This document shows, piece by piece, positions 33,101 to 41,491 of a stretch of DNA of 64,000 nt. The translations under genes and the position numbers were made by a program. Position 1 is the stretch's first letter. Each line of letters begins with the position of its first letter. Source of the stretch: RPQJ01 sp046347155 (lineage in GTDB: Bacteria > Pseudomonadota > Gammaproteobacteria > Steroidobacterales > Steroidobacteraceae); NCBI GenBank assembly GCA_046347155.1, contig JAXMGT010000002.1:1-64000 (forward strand). The letters run 5' to 3'. Below the pieces are notes generated by a model. It did not search any database. It was not told the DNA's origin and was given only the letters and a program-made list of their open reading frames with translations.

Positions 33101-33160
33101 CAGGCCGAACAGCACCAGCGTGAACTGCCAGCGCCGGACGCTGAAGGCCCAGATCCGCAT
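30104..33160 (-). CDS. RND efflux pump inner-membrane subunit, AcrB family
   Basis: A 1018-residue RND transporter with the usual 12 transmembrane helices and two large periplasmic loops. Seen: the N-terminal helix QFTLVLFGLLIAMGVSSL, the porter motif PGADPVDIERLVVDPIEDAI, the paired proton-relay aspartates in GLLVDDSIVVVENIARFM (TM4), and the second-half motif IGIEIKNSILLVDFTNQLREQG. The sequence fits the HAE1-like or NolG-type multidrug RND group; a heavy-metal CusA type is less likely because no methionine metal pathway is apparent. It is the last gene of tetR-tolC-hlyD-acrB, four bases after the adaptor. Confidence 0.92.
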   Translation of the reverse strand: MRIWAFSVRRWQFTLVLFGLLIAMGVSSLVGIPRSEDPEFPVPVPTVVVVYPGADPVDIERLVVDPIEDAISELDDLKRMDSVSMDGVGVVQPEFHWHTDADEKYDEVVREVNRIRGDLPPGLASIEVRKAGSGQVNVVQLALVSRDLPDRELKKLAEELSDSLETVPGVRSSKWWAVPEPEVRVSVDLERMGRAGVTLTQVEQAIRGGNATVPGGAVDVGLRKFNLKTSGGYDSLGEIQDTVVASRDGRVVRVADVADVSWASGEETYVGRFKGERAAFVTANAKDRVNVFAVRDAIYARLDEFERRLPEGVRLERGFDQSRNVAHRLSRLGIDFAVAIALVLLTLLPLGLRASAVVMISIPLSLAIGLSLLYYTGFSLNQLSIAGFVLALGLLVDDSIVVVENIARFMREGYSRVEAAIAATDQIALAVLGCTATLLFAFLPLLFLPEGAGIFIRSLPAAVLYTVLASLFVALTVIPFLASRMLQPEGHEGEGNRALRRLMSVIHGIYAPALRVALAWPRRTLLAAAAFAFAAIALVPVIGFSVFPSADIPQFHVTIETPDGSSLADTDRAVRYVEGELAKHPEVKHWFANVGHGNPRIYYNTFPEETSAHVAEVFAELVEFDPRRSPQLLEGMRRTFAGYPGAKILVEQFTNGPPINAPIEISIAGPDLVRLRELAAKAETAIAATPGTRNVDNPLRRPRTDIDLRIDPEKAAMFGVPPAEADRTVRAAVAGLPAGSYREPDGDEHDIVLRLPMQGRQTLDALGLIEVSSMSGRAVPLRQISAPEFSAAASVIERHDRVREVRLTAYTVDGYNTEQVTRDVVKRLEAMGLPDGYGLRVGGELEARQESFGGMGPAILVAVFGILAVLILEFGSFRSMLIVAGVIPLGVAGGLLALLVTGYTLSFTAMIGLIALIGIEIKNSILLVDFTNQLREQGVALDEAITRAGEIRFLPILLTSATAVGGLLPLAVQGSGLYSPLAIVIIGGLLSSTLIGRLVTPVMYKVLPPSVAAKSGAD

Positions 33161-33164
33161 CGGT

Positions 33165-34220
33165 TCAGCCCGCCTGTCCGGCGGGCTCGACGCGCTCGCC
33201 GTCGGTGAGCCAGGCCGCGCCGTCGGTGATCACCTGCTCGCCGGCCGCGAGGCCGGCGGTCACGACCACGCTCTCGCCGACGACCGGGCCGACCCGGACC
33301 TCGCGCCGGCGCGCGACCTTGCCCGCGGGGTCGAGCACGAACACGGTCGCCGCGCTGCCCGCGGCCTCGACGATCGCCGCGACCGGCACCACGGTGCCCG
33401 TGGACGGTGCGCCGGGCTCGCCGACGTCGAGCACGACCTTCGCGACGAGCCCTCGCGCGAATCGTGCACCGTCGGGCGCGACCGCAACCTCGACGTCGAA
33501 CGTGCCGGTGTACGGGTCTGCGCTCGAGCCGACGCGCGTGACGCGGCCCGCGAACTCGCGCCCAGGGAACGCGTCGAACGACACGCGCGCCGTGTCGCCG
33601 GGCTCGACCCGCACCGCGTCGCGGTCTGCGAGCGCCGTGCGCACGATCCAGCCGCCGTCCGTGCCGCCGAGCACGAGCACCGGCTGCCCGGCCTGCACGA
33701 GCTCGTCGGGTTCCGCGAGGCGCGAGAGCACCACGCCGTCCTGCGGCGCCTCGATCCGCGCGTAGCGCGCGTTGAAGCGGGCCGACTCGAGGTTCGCGCG
33801 CGCGACGTTCCACGCTGTCGCGAGGTCCTGGACCTGCTCTTCGGTCGCGACCTCGTCCTCGCGCAGCCGGCGGGCCCGCTCGAGGTCGCGCTTCGCCTTC
33901 GCCTCGGCCTCGGCCGCCTGCGCGACCGCGGTGTCGACCTCGGCGCGCCGGATCGTCGCGAGCAGCTGGCCGCGCGCGACCGTGTCCCCCGCGTGCACGC
34001 CGACGCGCTCGACGACGCCGCCGACCTTGAACGACAGCCGGATCTCGGTTTCGGGCTCGAGCGTGCCGACCGAGCGCACCGACCCGGCGAGCTCGACGGT
34101 TTCCACCGGGGCCGTGCGGACCGGCGTCGGCGGTGCGGCGGCGGCCGGTCCACCGGCCTCCTGCGTGCAGGCGGCGGCGAGCACCAGGGCCGCGACGAGC
34201 GGGATCCACGGTCGGTTCAT
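33165..34220 (-). CDS. RND efflux periplasmic adaptor (HlyD/MFP family)
   Basis: A 351-residue lipoprotein adaptor linking the RND pump to the TolC-type channel. The lipobox is LAAAC at about residue 19. Then come the barrel-sandwich/lipoyl domain (LSFKVGGVVERVGVHAGDTVARGQLLATI), a short alpha-hairpin coiled coil (about 100-160), the second lipoyl half (RIEAPQDGVVLSRLAEPDELVQAG), beta-barrel and membrane-proximal domains to the C-terminus. The start ATG 34220 overlaps the tolC stop by four bases (ATGA), so translation is coupled. Confidence 0.92.
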   Translation of the reverse strand: MNRPWIPLVAALVLAAACTQEAGGPAAAAPPTPVRTAPVETVELAGSVRSVGTLEPETEIRLSFKVGGVVERVGVHAGDTVARGQLLATIRRAEVDTAVAQAAEAEAKAKRDLERARRLREDEVATEEQVQDLATAWNVARANLESARFNARYARIEAPQDGVVLSRLAEPDELVQAGQPVLVLGGTDGGWIVRTALADRDAVRVEPGDTARVSFDAFPGREFAGRVTRVGSSADPYTGTFDVEVAVAPDGARFARGLVAKVVLDVGEPGAPSTGTVVPVAAIVEAAGSAATVFVLDPAGKVARRREVRVGPVVGESVVVTAGLAAGEQVITDGAAWLTDGERVEPAGQAG

Positions 34221-35803
34221 TGCACTTCCTCGTCGGCGGCCTTGCGGTCGCCGATCGCGTACTCGAGTTCTGCGATGCGCGCCAGGAACTCGGTGCGCAC
34301 GCGGTTCAGGTTGAGTTCGGCGTCCGTGAGCGTCTTGCGGCCGTCGATGTAGTCCGTCTGGTTGACCTGCCCGAGGTCGCGCTTGCGCTCGGTGATCCGA
34401 AACGCCGCGCTCGCGGCCTCGGAGCGCTTTTCGGCCGTGACGAGCGATGCCTCGGCCACCGAGAGGTTCTCGATCGCGCGACGCACCTCGAGCCGCACGC
34501 GCTGCTCGGCGAGGTCGCGCGTGGCGCGCAGCTCCTCGGTGAGTGCGCGCGCCTCGGCGAGTGCCGCCTGGTCCGCGCCGCCCCGGAACGCGTTCCAGCG
34601 CAGCATCACCGAGGCGAGCACGTAGCGCTCGTCGGGGCCGAAACCGTAGTCGTCGCCCTGGATGCCGGCCTCGGCGCCGACGGCCAGCGACGGCTTGAAC
34701 GCGGCGCGCGCGAGGTCCTGCTCCGCAAGGCTGCCGGCGATCGCCGCGTCGAGGCTCTGGATCTCGGCGCGCTGGCCGGTCGCGACGTCGCCGAGCGCCG
34801 GTGCGTCGAGCCGCCGTCCGGCGACACGGTGCACCAGGCGGTCCCGGAAGCGCGCCACCGTCGACGCGTCGATCGTCGCCGCGGGCAACGGCGCCTCGAG
34901 CGACTGGTTGCGCAGCAGGTTCACGTAGCTCTGGGCAATTGCGACGCGGCTCGCCACCGCGAGGCGCTGCTGCTCGATCTCGAGCAGGTCGGCCTCGGCA
35001 CGGTACACGTAGTCGCGGGTGATCTTGCCGTTGCGGTACAGGCTCTCGTTCGCGGCGAGGTTCGAGCGCGCGAGTTCGAGCGTCGTGTCGAACACGGCGA
35101 GCTGCTGCTGCGCGGCGAGCCACTCGTAGTAGGCCTGCTTCGTGTCGCGGATCACGCGCGAGCGGAGCCCGCTCAGGTCCGCCTCGGCGCGATTCAACTG
35201 TGCCTGCGTGCCCTGCACCGTCGGGCCGAGCCGCGGCTCGTAGAGCGGCTGCGCGACGACGAGGCGCGTGTTCTGCTCCTGCGGCAGCAGCAGCCGGATC
35301 TCCTCGTTCTTCACCCGGGGGAACTGCGCGGGCTGGCCCGACTGCACGAGCAGCTGGTCGAGCGTCTCGTAGACGGGGTTCAGCAGGTCGCCGACCGGGA
35401 ACTCGATCGTGCGGCCGCCATCGGCGACCGAATAGCGTGCATCGAAGTCGAGCACCGGCAGGTAACGCGCGCGCGCCTGGTCGAGCGCGGCGACGCGCTG
35501 CGACACGCCGGCCGCGCCGGCACGCAGCTCGAGGTTCGCGGCGAGTGCCTCGTCGAGCACCTGCCTGAGCCCGGCCTCGACCGTCGCGTCCACCCCGGCG
35601 ACCGGGGCCACGCCGGGTGCGGGCGATGCGACGGTGCCGGCGGCAAGCGCCCAGGTTGCGACCTGGCGCGCGGCCGGGATCGACGGCGGCGGTTCCGCGG
35701 CCCGGCCCGGACCGGGGGCACCGGCGAGCAACAGCCAGGCCACGAGCGGCAGCGCGAGGCCGGTCTCGGTGACGCGCAGTCGTCCGTGGCGGCGCCGGGT
35801 CAC
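34217..35803 (-). CDS. TolC family outer-membrane efflux protein
   Basis: A 528-residue outer-membrane channel subunit. An N-terminal signal peptide (LALPLVAWLLLAGAPGPGRA) is followed by an internal duplication of long helical coiled-coil segments typical of OEP domains (LDEALAANLELRAGAAGVSQRV; RSRVIRDTKQAYYEWLAAQQQL; FRITERKRDLGQVNQTDYIDGRKTL, the last around residues 475-500). It forms a trimeric exit duct with the downstream adaptor and RND pump. The start is GTG 35803, 13 bases after the tetR stop. Confidence 0.9.
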   Translation of the reverse strand: MTRRRHGRLRVTETGLALPLVAWLLLAGAPGPGRAAEPPPSIPAARQVATWALAAGTVASPAPGVAPVAGVDATVEAGLRQVLDEALAANLELRAGAAGVSQRVAALDQARARYLPVLDFDARYSVADGGRTIEFPVGDLLNPVYETLDQLLVQSGQPAQFPRVKNEEIRLLLPQEQNTRLVVAQPLYEPRLGPTVQGTQAQLNRAEADLSGLRSRVIRDTKQAYYEWLAAQQQLAVFDTTLELARSNLAANESLYRNGKITRDYVYRAEADLLEIEQQRLAVASRVAIAQSYVNLLRNQSLEAPLPAATIDASTVARFRDRLVHRVAGRRLDAPALGDVATGQRAEIQSLDAAIAGSLAEQDLARAAFKPSLAVGAEAGIQGDDYGFGPDERYVLASVMLRWNAFRGGADQAALAEARALTEELRATRDLAEQRVRLEVRRAIENLSVAEASLVTAEKRSEAASAAFRITERKRDLGQVNQTDYIDGRKTLTDAELNLNRVRTEFLARIAELEYAIGDRKAADEEVQ

Positions 35804-35816
35804 GTGGCGGCTCCGG

Positions 35817-36494
35817 TCAGGGGCAGAGGGCGCGGCGCACCAGGCCGAAGGCGCGCTCGATGACGGCCTCGACCGCGATGCCGTCGTGCTCGATCTGGCC
35901 GCCCTTGGTCGCGAGCACCTGGATGAGCCCGTGCGTGTAGGCCCACAGCACGATCGCGGTCGTGTCCGGGTCGCCGAGGTCGGGCCGAACGGTGCCGTCG
36001 GCGACGCCCTGCCCGATCGACTGCACGATCAGCGACTGGACGCGGCGCCCGGCGTCGATGCAGGCCGCCTCGTTCGGCGCCAGGTCGTGCCCCGCGGCCG
36101 CCGGGCCGCAGGCGTGGGCCTGGTAGCGCGCGCAGGCGTCGTAGTAGTGCGGCGTCTCGCGCGAGTAGTCCATGTAGGCCCGCCCGATCGCGAGCAGCTG
36201 GTCGAACCCGGTCGAGTGCGCGTTGCGCGCGGCCTCGAACCGGTCGCGCAGCACGTCGAGCGAGCGCTCGACCAGCGCGAGGTGCAGGTCGGACTTGTCC
36301 TTGAAATAGACGTAGACGAGCGCCCGGCTGAGCCGGGCCCGTCGCGCGACCTGGTCCATCGTGACGGAGTCCCAGCCGGACTCCGCGTAGACGGCGTCGG
36401 CGGCGTCCACGATCTCGGTGCGTCGACGGTCGCGCTCTTCCTGTCGGCGGGCTTCGATGTACGACATGGCGCCATGTTGCGGCGCGGTAGACAT
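35817..36494 (-). CDS. TetR/AcrR-family repressor of the efflux operon
   Basis: A 225-residue TetR-type regulator: a helix-turn-helix at about 28-75 (IVDAADAVYAESGWDSVTMDQVARRARLS, RALVYVYFKDKSDLH) and a ligand-binding C-terminal domain. It is the first gene of the operon it presumably represses. ATG 36494 gives the longest form; ATG 36467 (MSYIEARRQEERDRRR) is a credible alternative because neither has a good ribosome-binding site and family members usually begin near that point. The ligand is unknown. Confidence 0.9.
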   Translation of the reverse strand: MSTAPQHGAMSYIEARRQEERDRRRTEIVDAADAVYAESGWDSVTMDQVARRARLSRALVYVYFKDKSDLHLALVERSLDVLRDRFEAARNAHSTGFDQLLAIGRAYMDYSRETPHYYDACARYQAHACGPAAAGHDLAPNEAACIDAGRRVQSLIVQSIGQGVADGTVRPDLGDPDTTAIVLWAYTHGLIQVLATKGGQIEHDGIAVEAVIERAFGLVRRALCP

Positions 36495-36498
36495 TGTG

Positions 36499-36520
36499 TC
36501 AATAACTGAATGATTGTTGA
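36499..36520. promoter_or_regulatory. Candidate TetR operator and promoter
   Basis: TCAATAA and TTGTTGA are near-perfect inverted arms (one mismatch) around eight bases in an AT-rich patch directly upstream of tetR. On the minus strand the site overlaps TTGACA (36502-36497) and abuts CATAAT (36525-36520), a good -10 match. Repression of the operon from here is inferred. The rest of the spacer to 36624 shows no further clear signal. Confidence 0.5.
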
Positions 36521-36624
36521 TTATGCTTGGATCGCACGTGCCCAGGCGTCGCCGCTGCCCGGGCCCGGCGGCGGCCGATCGTCGTTCAACGTTATGTTCT
36601 AAAAGGGCTTTTTGGTGGGCAGGC

Positions 36625-38604
36625 TCAGCCCATCAGCAGCCGCGCCTCGGCGGACTCGAGGTTCTCCGGCGTGCCCCAGAGCACGACCACGTCGCCTTCC
36701 CGAAGGCGCATGTCGGGGCTCGGGTCGCGACCGACGATTCCCTCGCGCCGCACGGCCGTGACCCGGACCGGACCGCGTGCGAGCCCGAGGTCCGCGAGAC
36801 TGCGCCCGACGCCGCGTGCCGAGGGGGGCAGCACGACGGTCCGCAGCTGCTGTCGCAGTGCGTGCTCGCCGCCGAGCGCGCGCGCGTCCCCGCGCCGGAA
36901 CACGCTCCGGAGCACCGCGTAGCGGTCGTGCCGGATCTGTTCGGTGGCCTCGAGTACGTCATGGGCGGGGACGTCGAGCAGCAGCAACACGTGCGAGACG
37001 AGCGACAGGCTGGTCTCGAGCGTGGCCGGGATGACCTCGGTCGCGCCGGCCGCCTGCAGTTCGTCGAGTCGCGCGTCGTCCTCGGTGCGCACGAGGATCG
37101 GCAGGTCCGCGCGCAGCCCGCGCGCCGACCGCACGACGCCGAGGGCGACCTGCGGGTCGCTGAACGACACGACGAGTGCGCTCGCGTGCTCGAGCCCGAG
37201 GGCGCGGAGCACCTCGGGCTGCGCGGCGTCACCGTACACGACCGGATCACCGGCCTGGCGGGCACCGCGCACCCGGTGCGGATCGAGGTCGAGTGCGATG
37301 AATTCGAGCCCGCGCGACTCGATCACCCGGGCGAGGTTCTGTCCGACGCGCCCGAAGCCGCAGATGATCACGTGCTCGCGCCGCGCGAGCTCGCGCGTCG
37401 CGGCGGTCTCGAGCGCCACCTCGCCCGGCTCCGTCGAGCGGGTCCGCAGCACGACGTCCGCGATGCGGCCGTTCCAGCGCACGAGCAGCGGTCCCGCGAG
37501 CATGCTGAGCGCCACCGCCGTGAGGAGCGGCTGGACGAGTGCGGCGTGGGCACCGCCCTGCCCGAGCAGCAGCGTGAGCAGCGCGAAGCCGAATTCGCCG
37601 CCCATGCTCACCACGACGCCGGTGCGCAGCGCCTTGCGGGCGTTCGGCACGAACCATCGCACGACCATCGCCGCGATCGACGCCTTGGTGACCAGCAGCG
37701 TCGCGAGCAGCGCGAGCACCAGCGGCAGCTGCGCGATCAGCAGACGGAGGTCGAGCAGCATCCCGACGGAGACGAAGAAGAGCCCGAGCAGGATGTCCTG
37801 GAACGGCTTGATCACCGCCTCGGTCTGGTGCCGGAACTCGGTCTCCGACAGCAGCATCCCCGCGAGGAAGCCGCCGAGCGCCGGCGAGAGCCCCATCGCC
37901 TTCGTCGCCCACGCCCCGCCGAGCGCGACGAACAGCACCGTGAGCGTGAACGTCTCGGTGCTGCGGTGGCGGGAGATCTCGCGGAACAGCGGGCGGAGCA
38001 GCCAGCGGCCGGCCACCAGCACGACGACGAGCGCCGCGACCGCGCGAAACACCATCGCGGCGATCCAGCCCGGCCCGATCTCGGCGTCCGCCGTGCCGAC
38101 CGAGGTCGCGAGCGCGAGCAGCGGGACGAACGCGAGGTCCTGGAACAGCAGGATGCCGAACGCGAGCCGCGCGTGCGTCCGGTTGAGCTCGAGCTGCTCG
38201 GAGAGCTGCCGCAGCACGATCGCCGTCGACGACATCGCGGCGGCGCCGCCGGCGACCACCGCGGCGGCCGGGCCGAGACCGAGCGCCCACATCGCCGCGC
38301 CGAAGGCCGCGCTCGTGAGGAGCATCTGCAGGCCGCCGACGCCGAGCACCTCGGACTTCATCGCGACCATCCGCGCGAACGAGAACTCGAGGCCCAGCGT
38401 GAAGACGAGGAACACGACCCCGAACTCCGCGAGCAGCGCGACGGCCGACTCGTCGGTGACCAGGTCGAGGGCGCTCGGCCCGAGCAGCAGGCCGACGAGC
38501 AGGTACCCGAGGATCGGTGGCAGCGCGACCCGCCTGACCACGCTCAGGACCAGCACCGAGCCGGCGAGCAGGATCAGGATCTGGGACAGGACGTCGTCGG
38601 TCAT
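36625..38604 (-). CDS. CPA2 family cation:proton antiporter, KefB/YbaL-like
   Basis: A 659-residue monovalent cation/proton antiporter. About 12-13 transmembrane helices (residues 5-385) carry LPPILGYLLVGLLLGPSAL, FLVFTLGLEFSFARM and GILLFQDLAFVPLL with the conserved Gln-Asp. A TrkA-N/RCK domain follows (HVIICGFGRVGQNLARVIESRG, about 420-440), then a TrkA-C domain at the C-terminus (LRLREGDVVVLWGTPE). This is the glutathione- or nucleotide-gated K+/H+ type; the gating ligand is not visible. The start ATG 38604 is preferred over GTG 38613. It is divergent from the mla operon. Confidence 0.92.
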   Translation of the reverse strand: MTDDVLSQILILLAGSVLVLSVVRRVALPPILGYLLVGLLLGPSALDLVTDESAVALLAEFGVVFLVFTLGLEFSFARMVAMKSEVLGVGGLQMLLTSAAFGAAMWALGLGPAAAVVAGGAAAMSSTAIVLRQLSEQLELNRTHARLAFGILLFQDLAFVPLLALATSVGTADAEIGPGWIAAMVFRAVAALVVVLVAGRWLLRPLFREISRHRSTETFTLTVLFVALGGAWATKAMGLSPALGGFLAGMLLSETEFRHQTEAVIKPFQDILLGLFFVSVGMLLDLRLLIAQLPLVLALLATLLVTKASIAAMVVRWFVPNARKALRTGVVVSMGGEFGFALLTLLLGQGGAHAALVQPLLTAVALSMLAGPLLVRWNGRIADVVLRTRSTEPGEVALETAATRELARREHVIICGFGRVGQNLARVIESRGLEFIALDLDPHRVRGARQAGDPVVYGDAAQPEVLRALGLEHASALVVSFSDPQVALGVVRSARGLRADLPILVRTEDDARLDELQAAGATEVIPATLETSLSLVSHVLLLLDVPAHDVLEATEQIRHDRYAVLRSVFRRGDARALGGEHALRQQLRTVVLPPSARGVGRSLADLGLARGPVRVTAVRREGIVGRDPSPDMRLREGDVVVLWGTPENLESAEARLLMG

Positions 38605-38665
38605 CGGCCTCACCGCGCGTGACGCACGATGCTAGCATCCGCTGCACGACCCCAGGTCCCACGCC

Positions 38666-39781
38666 ATGAAGATCGAGTCCAACGTCGAGCCGTCCGGCAC
38701 GCGCCTCGCGATCGCGGGCGACTGCCGGATGTCGGACGTGGCGGCGCTCGACGCGGCGCTGCGGGCGCTCCTCGGCTCGCCGCCGGCGTCGCTCACGGTC
38801 GATTTCGGGTCCTCCGGCGCGTTCGACATCGGCCCGGCCTGGCTGCTGCACCGTGCGATGCGCGCGCTCGAGGGGCGCGGCACCCGGGTCGTCGTGTCGG
38901 GCCCGCTGCCGTCGCCGTTCGAGTACCTCGAGCGGCTGCCGCCGGAGTCCGGGACACCGCCCGCGCCGGCCGTCGGGCCGGCGCTCGTGCGCCACCTCGC
39001 GCCGCTCGGGCGCCGGATCGAGGAGCGTGCCGCGGCGGGCTGGGAGTCGCTGCTGTTCGGCGGCCGCCTGCTCGACACGGCGTCGCGCGCCTGGCGACGC
39101 TGGAACGGCCTGCGCCTGCCGTCGGTGGTCCGGCACGTCCACGACACCGGCGTGCGCGCGATCCCGGTCGTCGCGATGATCGCGTTCCTGATCAGCGTGA
39201 TCGCGGCCTACATCGGCGCGCAGCAGCTGCGCCCGTTCGGCGCCGAGATCTTCACGGTCGACCTCGTGGCGATCGGCGTGCTGCGCGAGCTCGGCGTGCT
39301 GCTCACCGCGATCATGGTCGCGGGTCGCACCGGCAGCGCCTACGCGGCCGAACTCGGCGTGATGAAGCTGAACGACGAGGTCGATGCACTCGAATCGATG
39401 GGCCTCGACCCGATCGAGCTCCTGGTGCTCCCGCGCGTGCTCGGACTCGTGATCGCGATGCCGCTGCTCACCGTGGTCGCCGACTTCATGGGGCTCGCCG
39501 GCGGCGCCGTGCTGACGCGCTACCTGTTCGAGCTGCCGTGGCCGCAGTTCGTCACGCGGCTCGACGACGCGATCGCGGACACGACGTTCTGGGCCGGCCT
39601 GATCAAGGCGCCGGTGTTCGGGCTCGTGATCGCGCTCACCGGGACGCTGCGCGGGCTGCAGGTGCGCGAGTCCTCGCGCGAGCTCGGCCGGCTGACGACG
39701 GTGGCGGTCGTGCAGTCGATATTCCTCGTGATCCTGGTCGACGCGCTGTTCGCCATGCTCTACCTCGAGATCGACTTCTGA
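38666..39781 (+). CDS. mlaE: MlaE-type ABC transporter permease with N-terminal STAS-like domain
   Basis: A 371-residue permease of the Mla phospholipid transporter. The first ~100 residues (LAIAGDCRMSDVAALDAALRALL, FDIGPAWLLHRAMRAL) form a STAS-like domain, equivalent to MlaB fused to the permease. The MlaE core follows with about five to six helices (IPVVAMIAFLISVIAAYIGAQQL, VLRELGVLLTAIMVAGRTGSAYAAELG, MKLNDEVDALESMGLDP). The start is ATG 38666. The mlaF start overlaps its stop by one base (TGATG). It should move lipid between inner and outer membranes. Confidence 0.9.
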   Translation: MKIESNVEPSGTRLAIAGDCRMSDVAALDAALRALLGSPPASLTVDFGSSGAFDIGPAWLLHRAMRALEGRGTRVVVSGPLPSPFEYLERLPPESGTPPAPAVGPALVRHLAPLGRRIEERAAAGWESLLFGGRLLDTASRAWRRWNGLRLPSVVRHVHDTGVRAIPVVAMIAFLISVIAAYIGAQQLRPFGAEIFTVDLVAIGVLRELGVLLTAIMVAGRTGSAYAAELGVMKLNDEVDALESMGLDPIELLVLPRVLGLVIAMPLLTVVADFMGLAGGAVLTRYLFELPWPQFVTRLDDAIADTTFWAGLIKAPVFGLVIALTGTLRGLQVRESSRELGRLTTVAVVQSIFLVILVDALFAMLYLEIDF

Positions 39782-40566
39782 TGGACGCGGGCCGCACCGT
39801 CGTCGCCGCGCGCGACATCGTCAACCGCTTCGGTGCCCAGGTCGTGCACGACGGCGTGTCGTTCGAGGTGCGCGAGGGCGAGGTGTTCGGGATCGTCGGC
39901 GGCTCCGGCAGCGGCAAGTCCGTTCTGCTCAGGACGCTGCTCGGCCTGCAGTCGCCGCTCTCGGGCACCGTCGAGCTCGAGGGGCGCGCGATCAACGGGA
40001 TGGACGACGCCGAGCTGCGCGCGATCAAGCGCCGCTACGGCGTGACGTTCCAGCACGGCGCGCTGTTCACCTCGCTCACGGTCGCCGAGAACGTCGCGCT
40101 GCCGGTGCACGAGGCACTCGACCTCGGGCCCGCCACCCTCGACGAGCTCGTGCGGCTGCGCCTGCGCATGGTCGGGCTGCCGGTCGACGCGGCGTCCAAG
40201 TTCCCGGCGCAGCTCTCCGGCGGCATGGTGAAGCGCGCGGCGCTGGCCCGGGCGCTGGCGCTCGACCCGAAGCTGCTGTTCCTGGACGAACCGACGGCCG
40301 GCCTCGACCCGATCGCGGCGGCGGCGTTCGACGCGCTGCTCCTCTACCTGCGGGCGGCGCTCGGGCTCACGGTCGTGATGGTCACGCACGATCTGGACAC
40401 CCTCGCGAGGACATGCGACCGTGTCGCGGTACTCGTGGATGGCAAGGTCATCGTGGACACGCTCGACGGCATCGTCGCGAACGACCATCCGTGGATCCGT
40501 CTCTACTTCCACGGTGCACGCGGCCGCGCGGTGCGTGCCGAGCGGGAGGCCGCCGATGGAGCGTGA
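39781..40566 (+). CDS. mlaF: MlaF-type ABC transporter ATP-binding protein
   Basis: A 261-residue ATPase energising the lipid transporter. Seen: Walker A GGSGSGKSVLL (about residues 40-50), Q-loop VTFQHGALFTSLTV, signature QLSGGMVKRAALARALA, Walker B LLFLDEPTAGLDP and switch VTHDLDT. QHGALF and SGGM are typical of MlaF/Mkl-type proteins. It begins at ATG 39781 overlapping mlaE and ends inside mlaD (11-base overlap), so the genes are strictly coupled. Confidence 0.94.
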   Translation: MDAGRTVVAARDIVNRFGAQVVHDGVSFEVREGEVFGIVGGSGSGKSVLLRTLLGLQSPLSGTVELEGRAINGMDDAELRAIKRRYGVTFQHGALFTSLTVAENVALPVHEALDLGPATLDELVRLRLRMVGLPVDAASKFPAQLSGGMVKRAALARALALDPKLLFLDEPTAGLDPIAAAAFDALLLYLRAALGLTVVMVTHDLDTLARTCDRVAVLVDGKVIVDTLDGIVANDHPWIRLYFHGARGRAVRAEREAADGA

Positions 40567-41491
40567 CGCACGCTACGCTGCGGTCGCCGCCTTTGCGCTG
40601 CTCGCGGTCGCGGCCGCCGTCGCGTTCGTCGTCTGGTACTCGGGCAGCAGCGACCGCCGCGAGTACATCCGTTACGAGGTCTATTTCGACGGGTCGGTGA
40701 GCGGACTGTCACGCGGCAGCCCCGTGCGCTACCTCGGCGTCGACGTCGGCCGCGTCGTGCGGATGTCGCTCGACCGCCGCAACCCGGGACGCGTGCGGGT
40801 CGTGGCGGAGGTCGATTCCCAGGCGCCGGTGTCCGGCGCCACCGAGGCACGCCTCGGGCTCCTCGGGCTCACGGGGCTGCTCTACATCGACCTGCAGGAG
40901 AGCCCGCAGCGCGACGAAAAGGCGCCGCTCGCGCAGGGCGACGACTACCCGGTGATCCCGTCGCGCAAGGGCGACATCGAGGCCTTCCTGGCCCGGTTGC
41001 CCGACGTGCTCACGCACGTCGCCGGGATCGCCGAGCGGCTCGAGACGCTGCTCGGGCCGTCGAACCTCGAGGCCGCGACCGAGACGCTGCAGAACCTGCA
41101 GAAGGCGTCGCGCGACCTCCCGACCGTCACGCACGAGGCCGCGAAGCTCGCCGGGCAGCTGAACGCCGCTTCGGCCGAGGTCACCGCGCTCGCGGCGAGC
41201 CTGCGCACGGCGGCCGAGCGCGGCGCCCCGGAACTGCAGGGCACGCTCGCCGGGATGAACGCCGCGGTCGACCGGCTCTCGAAGACCTCGGCGAGCCTCG
41301 AGCGCATCGTCGTCGGCAACGAGGCCAGCCTCGCGCAGTTCGCGGGCCCCGGCGTCACAGACCTCCGCGAGCTGGCGGTCGACCTGCGCGAGACGAGCGA
41401 CGAGCTGCGCTCGCTGGCCCGCAGCCTGCGCGACAACCCCTCGAGCCTCGTCATCGAGCGCAAGGAGTCCGGCATGGAGATCCCGCCTTGA
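40556..41491 (+). CDS. mlaD: MlaD-type MCE domain protein
   Basis: A 311-residue membrane-anchored MCE protein that forms the periplasmic hexameric ring of the transporter. One transmembrane helix (AAVAAFALLAVAAAVAFVVWY, about 8-28) is followed by a single MCE domain (IRYEVYFDGSVSGLSRGSPVRYLGVDVGRV, about 39-70; ARLGLLGLTGLLYIDL) and a long C-terminal helical tail that may form a tunnel or needle. The longer tail than E. coli MlaD is like PqiB/YebT-family or actinobacterial MCE proteins. The start ATG 40556 lies within mlaF. Confidence 0.9.
   Translation: MERDARYAAVAAFALLAVAAAVAFVVWYSGSSDRREYIRYEVYFDGSVSGLSRGSPVRYLGVDVGRVVRMSLDRRNPGRVRVVAEVDSQAPVSGATEARLGLLGLTGLLYIDLQESPQRDEKAPLAQGDDYPVIPSRKGDIEAFLARLPDVLTHVAGIAERLETLLGPSNLEAATETLQNLQKASRDLPTVTHEAAKLAGQLNAASAEVTALAASLRTAAERGAPELQGTLAGMNAAVDRLSKTSASLERIVVGNEASLAQFAGPGVTDLRELAVDLRETSDELRSLARSLRDNPSSLVIERKESGMEIPP

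Noticed and set aside
30764..33208. 814-codon plus-strand reading frame opposite the RND pump gene
   Set aside because: It is antisense to the AcrB-type gene, rich in Arg/His/Asp, with no recognisable fold.
36514..38622. 702-codon plus-strand reading frame opposite the antiporter
   Set aside because: Composition is an artefact of GC-rich antisense sequence; the minus-strand gene carries the conserved antiporter and TrkA motifs.
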